Assembly (NCBI RefSeq): GCF_000786215.1 | Contig: NZ_JROG01000003.1 | Span: 1,116,001 to 1,180,000, forward strand | Reading direction: 5' to 3' | DNA from: Sphingomonas sp. 35-24ZXX | GTDB lineage: Bacteria; Pseudomonadota; Alphaproteobacteria; Sphingomonadales; Sphingomonadaceae | DNA length: 64,000 nt | Part shown: positions 32,419-41,562 of the stretch, in pieces | Layout of the letters: the number at the start of each line of letters is the position of its first letter | Numbering within the stretch: the first letter of the stretch is position 1 | Notes under the pieces: model-generated | Database searches by the model: none | Seen by the model: only the letters and a program-made list of their open reading frames with translations | Told to the model about the DNA's origin: nothing | Position numbers and translations under genes: made by a program

Positions 32419-32444
32419 CAGAACCGCCCTTTTCTGCGGTTCTG
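32419..32444. promoter_or_regulatory. Inverted repeat in lacI leader
   Basis: CAGAACCGC (32419-32427) and GCGGTTCTG (32436-32444) form a perfect 9-bp inverted repeat with an 8-base spacer, 29 bp upstream of the lacI start. It could be a hairpin in the lacI leader RNA or a DNA-binding site. Confidence 0.4.
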
Positions 32445-32461
32445 GCGACCGGTCAGGCTGA

Positions 32462-32475
32462 ATACGTATGCGTAT
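32462..32475. promoter_or_regulatory. Candidate LacI operator between lacI and TonB receptor gene
   Basis: ATACG-TATG-CGTAT is an inverted repeat (5-bp arms, 32462-32466 and 32471-32475) in the 220-bp divergent control region. Its first 11 bases ATACGTATGCG recur exactly, inverted, upstream of the sugar transporter. The shared sequence and palindromic form fit a LacI-family operator controlling receptor, enzymes and transporter together. Confidence 0.5.
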
Positions 32476-32610
32476 GCCTTTTGCAATCGGGGCGCAAAGG
32501 TTATTCATCCTGCCGACCGGTTCACCTGAAAACCGGCGGCTCTGGGATCCTCCAGACGCCATGAATTCATCCCCGCCAGATGCTGGACGGGGCCCCTGGG
32601 GAGAGTGATC

Positions 32611-35496
32611 ATGAAAGCGATTTTTCGCGCCCGTCGTGTGCGCCTTGCATCTGGCCGCGCCAGCCTTGCCGCCCTGTCCACCGCGCTGATGATCGGCGCC
32701 GCCTGCCCGGCGCTCGCGCAGTCGGCCGACGCCGAACAGGCGCAGGGCAGCGCACAGATCGATGAGGATGCGGGCGTCATCATCGTCACCGGCTTCCGCG
32801 CCAGCGTGGAAAACTCGATCGCCGCCAAGCGCGAGAGCAACTTCATCGTCGACATCGTGACCGCGGACGACATCGCCGGTCTTCCCGACGTGTCGATCGC
32901 GGAATCGCTGGCGCGTCTGCCCGGCGTCACCTCGCAGCGCACCGGTGGCCAGGCCAGCGCGATCAACATCCGCGGCCTCTCGCAGGACCTCGTCTCGGCC
33001 ACGCTCAACGGCCGCGAACAGGTTGCGACCAGCGGCAACCGCGTCATCGAGTTCGACCAGTATCCCTCCGAGCTGATCAGCCAGGCCGCAGTCTACAAGT
33101 CGCCGCTCGCCAGCCACATCGAAGGCGGCGTTGCGGGCAAGGTCGAACTGAAGACCGTGCGCCCGCTCGACAATGCCGACAGCTTCAAGGGCACGCTCAA
33201 CATGCGCGGCCTGTACAACGACCGGGCGAAGGAAAGCCCCGACGTCTCGTCCTATGGCTATCGCGTCTCGGGCTCGGTCCAGGCCAAGCTGCTCGACGAC
33301 ACCCTGGGGATCGCGGTCGGTTATGCGCGGCTGTATCAGCCGAATGTCGCCACCCGTTTCGTCCAGTTCGACTTCCCGATCCCGGGCACCAACGGTTCGC
33401 CCAGCCGCGATCTCAATGGCGACGGCACGGTGGACTCGCTCAATTTCGGCTTCGAGGGCATCCAGTTCGGCGGACGCGAGACCCGCGATGCGGCGATCGG
33501 CGTGATCCAGTGGGAGCCGAGCGATCGCCTCCGCGTGCTGATCGACGGCTATTATTCGCGCTTCAAGTCCGACGTGAAGCGTCGCGGCCTGCGCGTCGTG
33601 TCGCCGCAATCGGGCGACAACCAGTTCATCAACCCGGTGATCGCCAACAACGCGCTGATCGGCGGACGCATCGTCAACCAGGTCGGCTCCAACGGTTTCG
33701 GCTTCGGCCTGGGCACTGAGCTGGTCAACCAGGACGAAAGCCGCCGCGACGAGCTCTACACGATCGGCGGTAACCTGGCCTATGACTTCAGCGACCGCGT
33801 CACCCTCGCCGTCGATGTCGGCTATTCGAAGGGCACCAGCTTCTTCAACAATGCGGGCATCAACCTGCGCCCCTATGTCAGCACGCCCACGGGCCTGCGC
33901 CGCGCAGATTCGATCCCCGGTCTGATCTCGGTCGACTATCAGCTCAACGGCACGCGCCTGCCGACCATCCGCTCGATCAGCTCGAACTTCGCCGATGTCG
34001 ATCCGGCAGGCGGCGGCTTCTTCCTCGACGGCCAGTTCCTGGTGCCGCAGGCGGACAGCGACGAACTGTTCGCGACGGCTGCCGACCTGGTCATCCGCTT
34101 CGACGAGGCCAATTTCCTCGACGCGCTGCGCTTCGGCTTCCGCTATGCCGACCGCCGCGGCGACCGCCGGGTGACCTCGTTCAACACCTTCGGTATCCCC
34201 GGCAGCCCGCTTGCGGTGCCCGGCAATCTGGTCCAGCAGGCCGGCTTCTCGGGCGGCTATGCCGCCGCCGGACTGCCGAACTTTGCGGTGGTCGATATCG
34301 ACGGCGCGTTCAACCTCGCCTTCGGTAACCGCCTGGGCGTGCGCCAGCCGACCGACCAGATCGCGTTCGACTTCACCATCGACCAGAGCTTCCGCATCGA
34401 TGAGGAAACGTACGCGGGCTATGCCCAGCTCGATTTCGACACCGAACTCGGCGGGCTGCGCTTCCACGGCAATATCGGCGCGCGCTATGTCCGCACCGAC
34501 CAGAGCTCGACCGTCAACTTTGCCGACCCCAACCTGGTCGACAACCCCGCCACCCCGCCGCCGGCGCGCGAGAACCGCCGTCCGGTGACGCGCGGACGGA
34601 CGTTCAACGACTTCCTGCCCGCAGTGAACCTGATCCTCGACCTGTCCGACCGCGACATCCTGCGCGCCAGCTACAGCCGCCAGATCTCGCGCCCGCGTTT
34701 CTTCGAGCTGCGCGGTTCGATCAGTGTCAATACCGGATCGGACGGCAACACCACCGGCGGCGGCGGCAATCCCGACCTTTCGCCCTATCGCGCCAACCAG
34801 TTCGACCTCGCCTATGAGCATTATTTCGGCAATTCGGGCGTGCTGGCGATCGGAGCGTTCTACAAGGACCTGGAATCGTACATCATCAACGGCACGATCC
34901 CGCAGTTCAACTATGTCGACAACGGCATCACGCCGCCGCCGATCCCCGGAACCAACGTGCCCGGCAACGCGGTCGGCAGCTTCTCCTCGCCGATCAACGG
35001 CGATGGCGGCTATGTCTACGGCTTCGAATTCCAGTTCTCCAAGACCTTCGTCGAACTGCCCGCTCCGTTCGATGGTCTTGGGGTCCAGATCAACTATGCC
35101 TACAGCAAAAGTGATCTGGAATTCCCCAGCGCGACCAGCGGCGCGACGATCAACCTGCCGCTGCCGGGCCTGTCCGAGCATGTCTTCAACCCGACGGTAT
35201 TCTACGAAAAGGCAGGCTTCGGCGCGCGTCTGAGCACCCGTCACCGCTCCAGCTTCGTCAGCCCGCAGATCGGCATCAGCGAACTGATCCTGACCAGCGC
35301 CAAGGAGACGGTGATGGATGCGCAGCTGTCCTACCAGTTCCAGGAAGGCAGCGTGCTGCACGGGCTCAAGCTGCTTGCACAGGTCAACAACCTGACCGAT
35401 GAACCGACCCGGACCTACTGGAGCAATGTCGCTCAGACCGGCACGATCCAGAATTTCGGCCGCACCTTCTTCCTGGGTGCGACCTACGAATTCTGA
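32611..35496 (+). CDS. TonB-dependent receptor, Xanthomonas/Caulobacter type (maltodextrin)
   Basis: About 961 residues from ATG 32611 (GGGGAG 7 bases upstream). The signal peptide ends CPALAQ. The TonB box/plug has EDAGVIIVTGFRASVENSIAAKR, VDIVTADDIAGLPDVSIAESLARLPGVTSQR, INIRGLSQDLVSATLNGREQ and SHIEGGVAGKVELKTVRPL. These are typical of the TIGR01782-like carbohydrate receptors and differ from siderophore receptors. The C-terminal barrel ends RTFFLGATYEF. The gene sits at the head of an alpha-amylase, alpha-glucosidase and GH97 cluster with a divergent LacI, so maltodextrin uptake across the outer membrane is a well-supported inference, as for MalA of Caulobacter. Confidence 0.93.
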   Translation: MKAIFRARRVRLASGRASLAALSTALMIGAACPALAQSADAEQAQGSAQIDEDAGVIIVTGFRASVENSIAAKRESNFIVDIVTADDIAGLPDVSIAESLARLPGVTSQRTGGQASAINIRGLSQDLVSATLNGREQVATSGNRVIEFDQYPSELISQAAVYKSPLASHIEGGVAGKVELKTVRPLDNADSFKGTLNMRGLYNDRAKESPDVSSYGYRVSGSVQAKLLDDTLGIAVGYARLYQPNVATRFVQFDFPIPGTNGSPSRDLNGDGTVDSLNFGFEGIQFGGRETRDAAIGVIQWEPSDRLRVLIDGYYSRFKSDVKRRGLRVVSPQSGDNQFINPVIANNALIGGRIVNQVGSNGFGFGLGTELVNQDESRRDELYTIGGNLAYDFSDRVTLAVDVGYSKGTSFFNNAGINLRPYVSTPTGLRRADSIPGLISVDYQLNGTRLPTIRSISSNFADVDPAGGGFFLDGQFLVPQADSDELFATAADLVIRFDEANFLDALRFGFRYADRRGDRRVTSFNTFGIPGSPLAVPGNLVQQAGFSGGYAAAGLPNFAVVDIDGAFNLAFGNRLGVRQPTDQIAFDFTIDQSFRIDEETYAGYAQLDFDTELGGLRFHGNIGARYVRTDQSSTVNFADPNLVDNPATPPPARENRRPVTRGRTFNDFLPAVNLILDLSDRDILRASYSRQISRPRFFELRGSISVNTGSDGNTTGGGGNPDLSPYRANQFDLAYEHYFGNSGVLAIGAFYKDLESYIINGTIPQFNYVDNGITPPPIPGTNVPGNAVGSFSSPINGDGGYVYGFEFQFSKTFVELPAPFDGLGVQINYAYSKSDLEFPSATSGATINLPLPGLSEHVFNPTVFYEKAGFGARLSTRHRSSFVSPQIGISELILTSAKETVMDAQLSYQFQEGSVLHGLKLLAQVNNLTDEPTRTYWSNVAQTGTIQNFGRTFFLGATYEF

Positions 35497-35510
35497 CCCC
35501 TACCGGTGCA

Positions 35511-35543
35511 GGGGGCGGGCTTCCCCACCCGCCCCCTTTTTTT
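35511..35543 (+). terminator. Strong Rho-independent terminator after TonB receptor
   Basis: GGGGGCGGG (35511-35519) pairs perfectly with 35528-35536 across an 8-base loop and is followed by seven T residues (35537-35543). This classic terminator stands 15 bp after the receptor stop and 16 bp before the amylase start. It may attenuate rather than fully block read-through into the enzyme genes. Confidence 0.9.
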
Positions 35544-35558
35544 GACGAGGTATGCCGC

Positions 35559-37391
35559 ATGGTGCGAAACTGGTTGATGGCGACGGTTGCGACTGCTCTG
35601 GCGGCCTCGGCCCCTGTCGCGGCGCAAAGCCCGGGCTATTCCGCAGATACCGTGCGGACCCGCGCACCACAGGACGAGATCATCTACTTCGTGCTGCCCG
35701 ACCGGTTCGCCAATGGTGACACCAGCAACGATCGCGGCGGGTTGAAGGGCGACCGGCTGAAGACCGGGTTCGATCCCATGCACAAGGGCTTTTTCCACGG
35801 CGGCGATCTTGCCGGGCTGACCGCCAAGCTCGATTACATCCAGGGCCTCGGAGTCACCGCGATCTGGTTTGCGCCGATCTTCCAGAACAAGCCGGTGCAG
35901 GGCGAGCCGGGCCAGGAAAGCGCTGGCTATCACGGCTATTGGGTGACCGACTTCACCCGGGTGGACAGCCACTTCGGCACCAACGACGCGTTCAAGGCCT
36001 TTGTCGATGCGGCGCACGCGCGCGGCATCAAGGTCTATATGGACATCATCACCAACCACACCGCCGATGTCATCTCTTTCCAGGAATGCGTGGGCCAGCC
36101 GACCTGCGGCTATCGGTCCAAGGCGGATTACCCCTATTGGACCAAAGGCGGCCTGAAGGGCGATCGGATCAATGGCGGCTTCGAGGGCGACACGGTTCGC
36201 ACAGCAGAGAATTTCGCGCGGCTGACCGACCCGACCTACGCCTATACGCCGCAGGTGCCCAAGGGCGAAGAGCAGATCAAGGTTCCGGCCTGGCTCAACG
36301 ATCCGATCCACTACCACAATCGCGGCAACACCAGCTTCTATGGCGAGGACTCGCGCTATGGCGATTTCGTCGGGCTCGATGATCTGATGACCGAAAGCCC
36401 GCGCGTGGTGGACGGGTTCATCGACATCTACGGCAGCTGGATCGATCGCTTCGGCATCGACGGTTTCCGCATCGACACCGCACGGCACGTGAACCCCGAA
36501 TTCTGGGCGCGCTTTGCCCCTGCAATGCTCGAACGCGCCAAGGCCAAGGGCATTCCCCATTTCCACATCTTCGGCGAGGTTGCCAATGATGCGATGGACC
36601 CCGGTTTTCTTGCCCAGCACACGCGGCGCGACAAGCTGCCCGCCGTGCTCGATTTCGCCTTTCAGGCGGCGGTGCGCGACATGCTCACCGGCAAGACCGG
36701 GACCGACCTGTTCGCCAGTCTGATCGCGGGCGATGTGCTGTACGAGGGCGGCGATGCCACCGCGCTCACGCTGCCGACATTCCTGGGCAACCATGACATG
36801 GGCCGTCTGGGGCATATGCTCGACAAGGCGTATCCCGAGGCAGGCGACGCCGAGCGGCTCGATCGGCTCAAGCTGGCGCATGTGCTGATGATGACCGCGC
36901 GCGGGGTGCCGACCATCTATTATGGCGACGAGCAGGGCTTTACTGGCGACGGCAACGATCAGGACGCGCGCGAGGACATGTTCGCCAGCCGCGTCGCCAG
37001 CTACAACGACAACCGGCCGGTGGGTTCGTCCGCGACCACTGCGGCCGAGAATTTCGATCCTGCGCACCCGCTCTACGCGCTGATCGCCGAGCTGTCCGCC
37101 ATCCGCAAGACGCACCCCCGGCTGCGCGAGGGCCGAACCGTGCTGCGCCATTACGGGCCCAAGCCCGGACTGCTGGCGTTCACGCGCGGCGAGGACGACG
37201 GGGAGGAAATCTTGGTCGCGGTCAACACCTCTGCCGAGCCGGTGAGCCTGAACGTCGAGGTCGGCTATCGCTCGCTCGCGTTCATCGGCCTGGCCGGCCA
37301 TTGCCCCACCACCGCCAGCGCGCCGGGATCGGTCGCGATTGCGCTGCCGCCGCTCGGCTATGCCGTCTGCCGCGCCACCCCGATCGACTGA
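35559..37391 (+). CDS. GH13 alpha-amylase-family enzyme, periplasmic (cyclomaltodextrinase/SusA-like)
   Basis: A 610-residue protein. The signal peptide ends VAAQ at about residue 22. The GH13 barrel motifs are complete: FVLPDRFANGDTSND near the start, YHGYWVTDF, VYMDIITNHTADV (region I), the nucleophile Asp306 in GIDGFRIDTARHVN (region II), acid Glu340 in FHIFGEVAND (region III) and Asp413 in FLGNHDMGRL (region IV). The C-terminal beta domain ends VCRATPID. The DRFANGD opening is typical of neopullulanase/cyclomaltodextrinase and SusA-like enzymes. It would cut imported maltodextrins in the periplasm. The short spacing (9 bp) to the next GH13 gene indicates an operon. Confidence 0.92.
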   Translation: MVRNWLMATVATALAASAPVAAQSPGYSADTVRTRAPQDEIIYFVLPDRFANGDTSNDRGGLKGDRLKTGFDPMHKGFFHGGDLAGLTAKLDYIQGLGVTAIWFAPIFQNKPVQGEPGQESAGYHGYWVTDFTRVDSHFGTNDAFKAFVDAAHARGIKVYMDIITNHTADVISFQECVGQPTCGYRSKADYPYWTKGGLKGDRINGGFEGDTVRTAENFARLTDPTYAYTPQVPKGEEQIKVPAWLNDPIHYHNRGNTSFYGEDSRYGDFVGLDDLMTESPRVVDGFIDIYGSWIDRFGIDGFRIDTARHVNPEFWARFAPAMLERAKAKGIPHFHIFGEVANDAMDPGFLAQHTRRDKLPAVLDFAFQAAVRDMLTGKTGTDLFASLIAGDVLYEGGDATALTLPTFLGNHDMGRLGHMLDKAYPEAGDAERLDRLKLAHVLMMTARGVPTIYYGDEQGFTGDGNDQDAREDMFASRVASYNDNRPVGSSATTAAENFDPAHPLYALIAELSAIRKTHPRLREGRTVLRHYGPKPGLLAFTRGEDDGEEILVAVNTSAEPVSLNVEVGYRSLAFIGLAGHCPTTASAPGSVAIALPPLGYAVCRATPID

Positions 37392-37400
37392 AAGCTGCTC

Positions 37401-39035
37401 ATGACCAAGCCGATCTGCGACACCCGGCCCGCCTCCGACACCGGTGCCACCTGCCCCTGGTGGAAGGGCGCGAGCATCTATCAGGTCTATCCGCGCAGCT
37501 TTGCGGATTCCAACGGCGATGGCATCGGCGATCTGGCGGGGATCACCGCGAGGCTTGACCATATCGCTGCGCTGGGCGTGGATGCGATCTGGCTTTCGCC
37601 CTTCTTCCCGTCGCCGATGAAGGACTTCGGCTATGACGTCGCCGATTACTGCGATGTCGACCCGATCTTCGGTTCGCTCGAGGATTTCGATGCCCTGGTC
37701 GCGCGCGCGCATCACCTGGGCCTCAAGGTGCTGATCGACCAGGTATTCTCCCACAGTTCGGACGAGCACCCCTGGTTTGTCGACAGCCGCTCGAGCGCTG
37801 CCAGCGCGCATGCCGACTGGTATGTCTGGGCCGATGCCAAGGCAGATGGCAGCCCGCCCAGCAACTGGCAGTCGGTGTTCGGTGGCCCGGCCTGGACCTG
37901 GGATGCGCGGCGCGGCCAGTATTACATGCACAATTTCCTGAAGGAGCAGCCGCAGCTCAACGTGCACAACCCTGAGGTGCAGGCCGCGCTGCTGAACGTG
38001 CTGCGCTTCTGGCTTGATCGCGGCGTCGATGGCTTCCGCATGGATGCGGTCAATTTCGCGATGCACGATCCGCAGTTGCGCGACAATCCCCCCGCGCCCG
38101 CCACGGGCAAGCCCCGCACGCGGCCGTTCGATTTCCAGCTCAAGGTGCACAACCAGTCGCATGCCGACATCCCCGGCTTTATCGAGCGGATGCGCGCGCT
38201 GATCGACAGCTATGGCGCCAAGTTCACCGTCGCCGAAGTGGGCGGCGACGATGCCGAACGCGAGATGAAGCTTTTCACCCAGGGCGGCACCCGGTTCGAC
38301 AGCGCCTATGGCTTTGATTTCCTCTATGCCGAAAAGCTCAGCCCGCGGTTGATCGCCGACGCGCTGCTGGGATGGCCCGACACCCCAGGCACCGGCTGGC
38401 CGAGCTGGGCATTCGAGAACCACGATGCGCCGCGCGCGCTCTCGCGCTGGGCCGCGCCCGAGCATCGCGATGCGTTTGCGCGGCTAAAGATCCTGCTGCT
38501 GGTCGCACTGCGCGGCAACATCTTCCTCTATCAGGGGGAAGAGCTGGGACTGCCGCAGGTCGATATTCCGTTCGATCGGCTGCAGGATCCCGAGGCGATC
38601 GCCAACTGGCCGCTGACGCTGAGCCGCGATGGCGCACGCACGCCAATGCCCTGGCGGCAGAATGCCAACGACCTGGGCTTTGGCAGCGGCGATCCGTGGC
38701 TGCCCTTTGGCGACGAACACGCCGCGCTGTCGGTCGATGCCCAGTCCGCCAACCCGCATTCGCTGCTCAACCTGACACGCGCCGCGCTGGCGTTGCGCAA
38801 GGCCCACCCGGCGCTGGCGGTGGGCAGCATCGCGATCCTGCATTGCGATGGGCAGTTGCTCGCGTTCGAGCGCGTTCACGATGACCAACGCATCATCGCG
38901 CTGTTCAACCTGGGATGCGATGAAGTCGACTGGCCTGCAGATCTGCCGACCACCGGGACCGTGTTGATGGCGGCCAACGATGCTGCCCCCGGGACCCTGC
39001 CGGGCCTTGGCGCGCTGCTGTTCGCCCCCGACTGA
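37401..39035 (+). CDS. GH13 alpha-glucosidase (oligo-1,6-glucosidase type)
   Basis: A 544-residue protein without a clear signal peptide. It opens with PWWKGASIYQVYPRSFADSNGDGIGDLAGITARLDHIAALGVDAIWLSPFFPSP, the hallmark of oligo-1,6-glucosidase/alpha-glucosidase GH13 members. Catalytic residues are Asp215 in GVDGFRMDAVNF, Glu279 in FTVAEVGGDD and Asp342 in FENHDAPRAL. Region I is LIDQVFSHSSDEHPWF. It should release glucose from short maltooligosaccharides in the cytosol after import by the MFS transporter. The gene overlaps no neighbour; the GH97 gene starts 23 bp downstream. Exact linkage preference (alpha-1,4 or 1,6) is not deducible with certainty. Confidence 0.92.
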   Translation: MTKPICDTRPASDTGATCPWWKGASIYQVYPRSFADSNGDGIGDLAGITARLDHIAALGVDAIWLSPFFPSPMKDFGYDVADYCDVDPIFGSLEDFDALVARAHHLGLKVLIDQVFSHSSDEHPWFVDSRSSAASAHADWYVWADAKADGSPPSNWQSVFGGPAWTWDARRGQYYMHNFLKEQPQLNVHNPEVQAALLNVLRFWLDRGVDGFRMDAVNFAMHDPQLRDNPPAPATGKPRTRPFDFQLKVHNQSHADIPGFIERMRALIDSYGAKFTVAEVGGDDAEREMKLFTQGGTRFDSAYGFDFLYAEKLSPRLIADALLGWPDTPGTGWPSWAFENHDAPRALSRWAAPEHRDAFARLKILLLVALRGNIFLYQGEELGLPQVDIPFDRLQDPEAIANWPLTLSRDGARTPMPWRQNANDLGFGSGDPWLPFGDEHAALSVDAQSANPHSLLNLTRAALALRKAHPALAVGSIAILHCDGQLLAFERVHDDQRIIALFNLGCDEVDWPADLPTTGTVLMAANDAAPGTLPGLGALLFAPD

Positions 39036-39057
39036 TCCTTTTGACTGGAGACCTGCC

Positions 39058-41127
39058 ATGCGTGCGTTGCTGATAGCCCTGATCACCTGGATGGCAGCGC
39101 TCACAGCCCCGGCGCTTGCGCAGTCGGATGCGGCGGTCGCCAGCGTCGCCTCGCCCGATGGCCGGGTGCGCATCGCCATCGCGGTCGATGGCGAAGGCTG
39201 GGCCAATTACACCGTCAGCCGCGATGGCAAGCCGCTGATCGCGCCGTCACGGCTGGGCTTCCAGTTCACCGACCAGGACGCCATCGGGCGCAACAGCCGG
39301 ATCACCGCAAGCGAGACCGCCAAGGTCGATACCCGCTGGGACTTGCCCTGGGGCGAGCGCAAGACGGTGACCGACCGTCACAACGAGTTGCTGGTGCGCC
39401 TCGTGTCGCCCGGCGCGAGCGATGCCCTCGAAGATGCCCCCACCGACCGCCCGATCGCGATCCGCTTTCGCGCCTTCGATAACGGCATCGGCTTGCGCTA
39501 CGAATTTGCCGCGCGCGCCGATGGCAAGCCTTGGCGCATCGCCGACGAGCTGACCGAATTCGTGATCGCAGCCCCCGGCCAGGCCTGGTGGATCCAGGCG
39601 GGCGACTGGAACCGCTACGAATATCTCTATCACGCGACCGCGATCGACCAGGTCTCTGCCGCGCACACGCCGATGACGCTGAGGCTCGCCGATGGCACCC
39701 ATCTGGCGTTCCACGAGGCGGCTTTGGTTGATTATGCCGCGATGTGGCTCAAGCGCGTCGACGCGCAGCGGTTCCGCGCGACGCTCTCCCCATCCAGCGG
39801 AGGCGCGAAGGTCGAACGCACAGGCGCGTTCACCACGCCCTGGCGCACCATCCGCATCGCCGACAGCGCGAGGGGACTGTACGACAACGACCTCGAGCTC
39901 AACCTCAACGAACCCAACCAGCTGGGCGACGTCAGCTGGTTCAAACCGCACAAATATGTCGGCGTGTGGTGGGAAATGCACCTCGAGACCAAGAGCTGGG
40001 CCAGCGGCGCCACGCATGGCGCGACCAATGCCAATGTCCGCCGCCATATCGATTTCGCCGCGAAAAACGGCTTTCGCGGCGTGCTGGTCGAGGGCTGGAA
40101 CAAGGGCTGGGATGGCAACTGGTTCGGCAATGGCCGCGATTTCGACTTCGTCGAAAGCTATCCCGATTTCGACCTGCCCATTCTTGCTGCCTATGCGCGC
40201 CGCAAGGGCGTGCGGCTGATCGGCCATCACGAAACCGGCGGCAATATCGCCCGGTACGAAAGCCAGCTGGGCGCGGCGCTCGACCTGTATGCACTGCACG
40301 GCGTCGATGCGGTGAAGACCGGCTATGTCGCCGATGCAGGTGGCATCATCGCGCCGGGCGATGCAGCGGGCGAGCAAAGGATGGAATGGCATGACGGCCA
40401 GCGCATGGCGCAGCATCACCTCAAGGTGGTGCAGGAGGCTGCCGCGCGCCGCATTGCAGTCAACCCGCACGAGCCGATCAAGGATACGGGGCTCCGCCGC
40501 ACGTATCCCAATTGGGTGAGCCGCGAAGGCGCACGCGGGGGCGAATATCAGGCCTGGGGCACACCCGGCAACGGCCCGAAACACGCCCCCACGCTGGTGT
40601 TCACGCGAATGCTGGCAGGACCGATGGACTACACGCCGGGCATATTGTCGCTGAAGGGACGCGGCGGGCGCGACCTCGAATCCACGCTGGCGCGCGAGCT
40701 GGCGCTGTATGTCGTGCTCTATTCACCGATCCAGATGGTCGCCGACCTGATCGAGAACCTGCAAGCGCACCCCCGCGAGATGGCCTTCATCCGTCAGGTG
40801 CCGACCGATTGGGAAGAGACGCGCACGTTGCTGGGCGAAGTCGGCGAGCTGGCCGTGATCGCCCGCAAGGATCGCAATGGGCCGGACTGGTATATCGGCG
40901 GAGTCACCGACGATCGCGCACGCGATGCGGCGATCGACCTCTCCTTCCTGCCGGCAGGCTCGCGCTGGCGCGCGCACATCTGGCGCGATGGCGACAAGGC
41001 TGATTACCGCACCGACGCGCGGCACGATATCGTCATCGAGCAGAAGCCTGTGGCGGCAGGAGACACGCTGATGCTGCGCATGGCACCAGGTGGCGGTTTC
41101 GCGGTGCGGCTGGAAAAACTGGATTAG
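39058..41127 (+). CDS. GH97 family alpha-glucosidase (SusB-like)
   Basis: About 689 residues from ATG 39058. The signal peptide ends APALAQ. The N-terminal GH97 beta-sandwich includes ASPDGRVRIAIAVDGEGWANYTVSRDGKPLI. The TIM barrel includes KYVGVWWEMHLETKSW, FRGVLVEGWNKGWDGNWFGNGRDFDF, GHHETGGNI and VDAVKTGYVAD, then IAVNPHEPIKDTGLRRTYPNWVSREGARGGEYQAW. Glutamates in the NPHE and GGEYQ elements occupy the positions used by inverting, calcium-dependent SusB-type enzymes, so an inverting alpha-glucosidase is more likely than the retaining alpha-galactosidase branch. Periplasmic location fits cleavage of imported glucans. Confidence 0.92.
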   Translation: MRALLIALITWMAALTAPALAQSDAAVASVASPDGRVRIAIAVDGEGWANYTVSRDGKPLIAPSRLGFQFTDQDAIGRNSRITASETAKVDTRWDLPWGERKTVTDRHNELLVRLVSPGASDALEDAPTDRPIAIRFRAFDNGIGLRYEFAARADGKPWRIADELTEFVIAAPGQAWWIQAGDWNRYEYLYHATAIDQVSAAHTPMTLRLADGTHLAFHEAALVDYAAMWLKRVDAQRFRATLSPSSGGAKVERTGAFTTPWRTIRIADSARGLYDNDLELNLNEPNQLGDVSWFKPHKYVGVWWEMHLETKSWASGATHGATNANVRRHIDFAAKNGFRGVLVEGWNKGWDGNWFGNGRDFDFVESYPDFDLPILAAYARRKGVRLIGHHETGGNIARYESQLGAALDLYALHGVDAVKTGYVADAGGIIAPGDAAGEQRMEWHDGQRMAQHHLKVVQEAAARRIAVNPHEPIKDTGLRRTYPNWVSREGARGGEYQAWGTPGNGPKHAPTLVFTRMLAGPMDYTPGILSLKGRGGRDLESTLARELALYVVLYSPIQMVADLIENLQAHPREMAFIRQVPTDWEETRTLLGEVGELAVIARKDRNGPDWYIGGVTDDRARDAAIDLSFLPAGSRWRAHIWRDGDKADYRTDARHDIVIEQKPVAAGDTLMLRMAPGGGFAVRLEKLD

Positions 41128-41150
41128 GCGAGCAGGGCTGCCGTGGGCGA

Positions 41151-41534
41151 TCATGCGCCTCGGAGCTGACGCAGTTCCTGGAGATTCAGGCTGAGCCTCA
41201 TGCCCAGCCTGCCCGTTCCCGCCAGCACCGGCGACTTGTAGACCATCATGTCGACGCCCTCGATCTCGCTATAGTGTGAGCAGGCCCGCGCGATCCGGCT
41301 CATCAGCCATTCCTGCGTCTGGTAATGGCCATCTCTGGCAAGCGTCTCGATCTCGCGCACCAGCGGATCGTAATCGAAGACGAGCGCCATATCGTCCCGA
41401 TCGACCAGCACACGCGCGGGATTAATGATCAGGGTCAGATCGAGAAAATGGGCATCCGGAACGACATCGCCGGGCCCGTAAATCCCTAGGTCCACCGGCA
41501 GTTGCAACCCGGTCAGCTCCACAGTGCTTTGCAT
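41151..41534 (-). CDS. Dihydroneopterin-aldolase-like (FolB family) protein
   Basis: About 127 residues from ATG 41534 (MQSTVELTGLQLPVDLGIYGPGD). The FolB/FolX T-fold is suggested by LGIYGPG at the start, FLDLTLIINP, FDYDPLVREIETLARDG, LMSRIARACSHY and the closing VDMMVYKSPVLAGTGRLGMRLSLN. A Lys is kept at the position of the catalytic lysine (VYKSPV). The usual Glu after the GVY segment is not evident (GDVVPDAHF instead). Activity is therefore uncertain and it could be a divergent paralogue. It is last in a leftward group with the DUF4149 gene (28 bp apart). Confidence 0.75.
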   Translation of the reverse strand: MQSTVELTGLQLPVDLGIYGPGDVVPDAHFLDLTLIINPARVLVDRDDMALVFDYDPLVREIETLARDGHYQTQEWLMSRIARACSHYSEIEGVDMMVYKSPVLAGTGRLGMRLSLNLQELRQLRGA

Positions 41535-41562
41535 TAGCTTGGGATACCTTGTTTGCTTGCGC

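Noticed and set aside
32164-35361. Leftward open frame of over 1000 codons opposite the TonB receptor
   Set aside because: It mirrors the receptor's codon pattern, is rich in Asp/Val/Ala/Arg and lacks any domain. The receptor frame has complete family motifs.
35484-38465. Leftward open frame of ~990 codons opposite the GH13 genes
   Set aside because: It is antisense to two enzymes with intact catalytic motifs; the long frame is a by-product of high GC.
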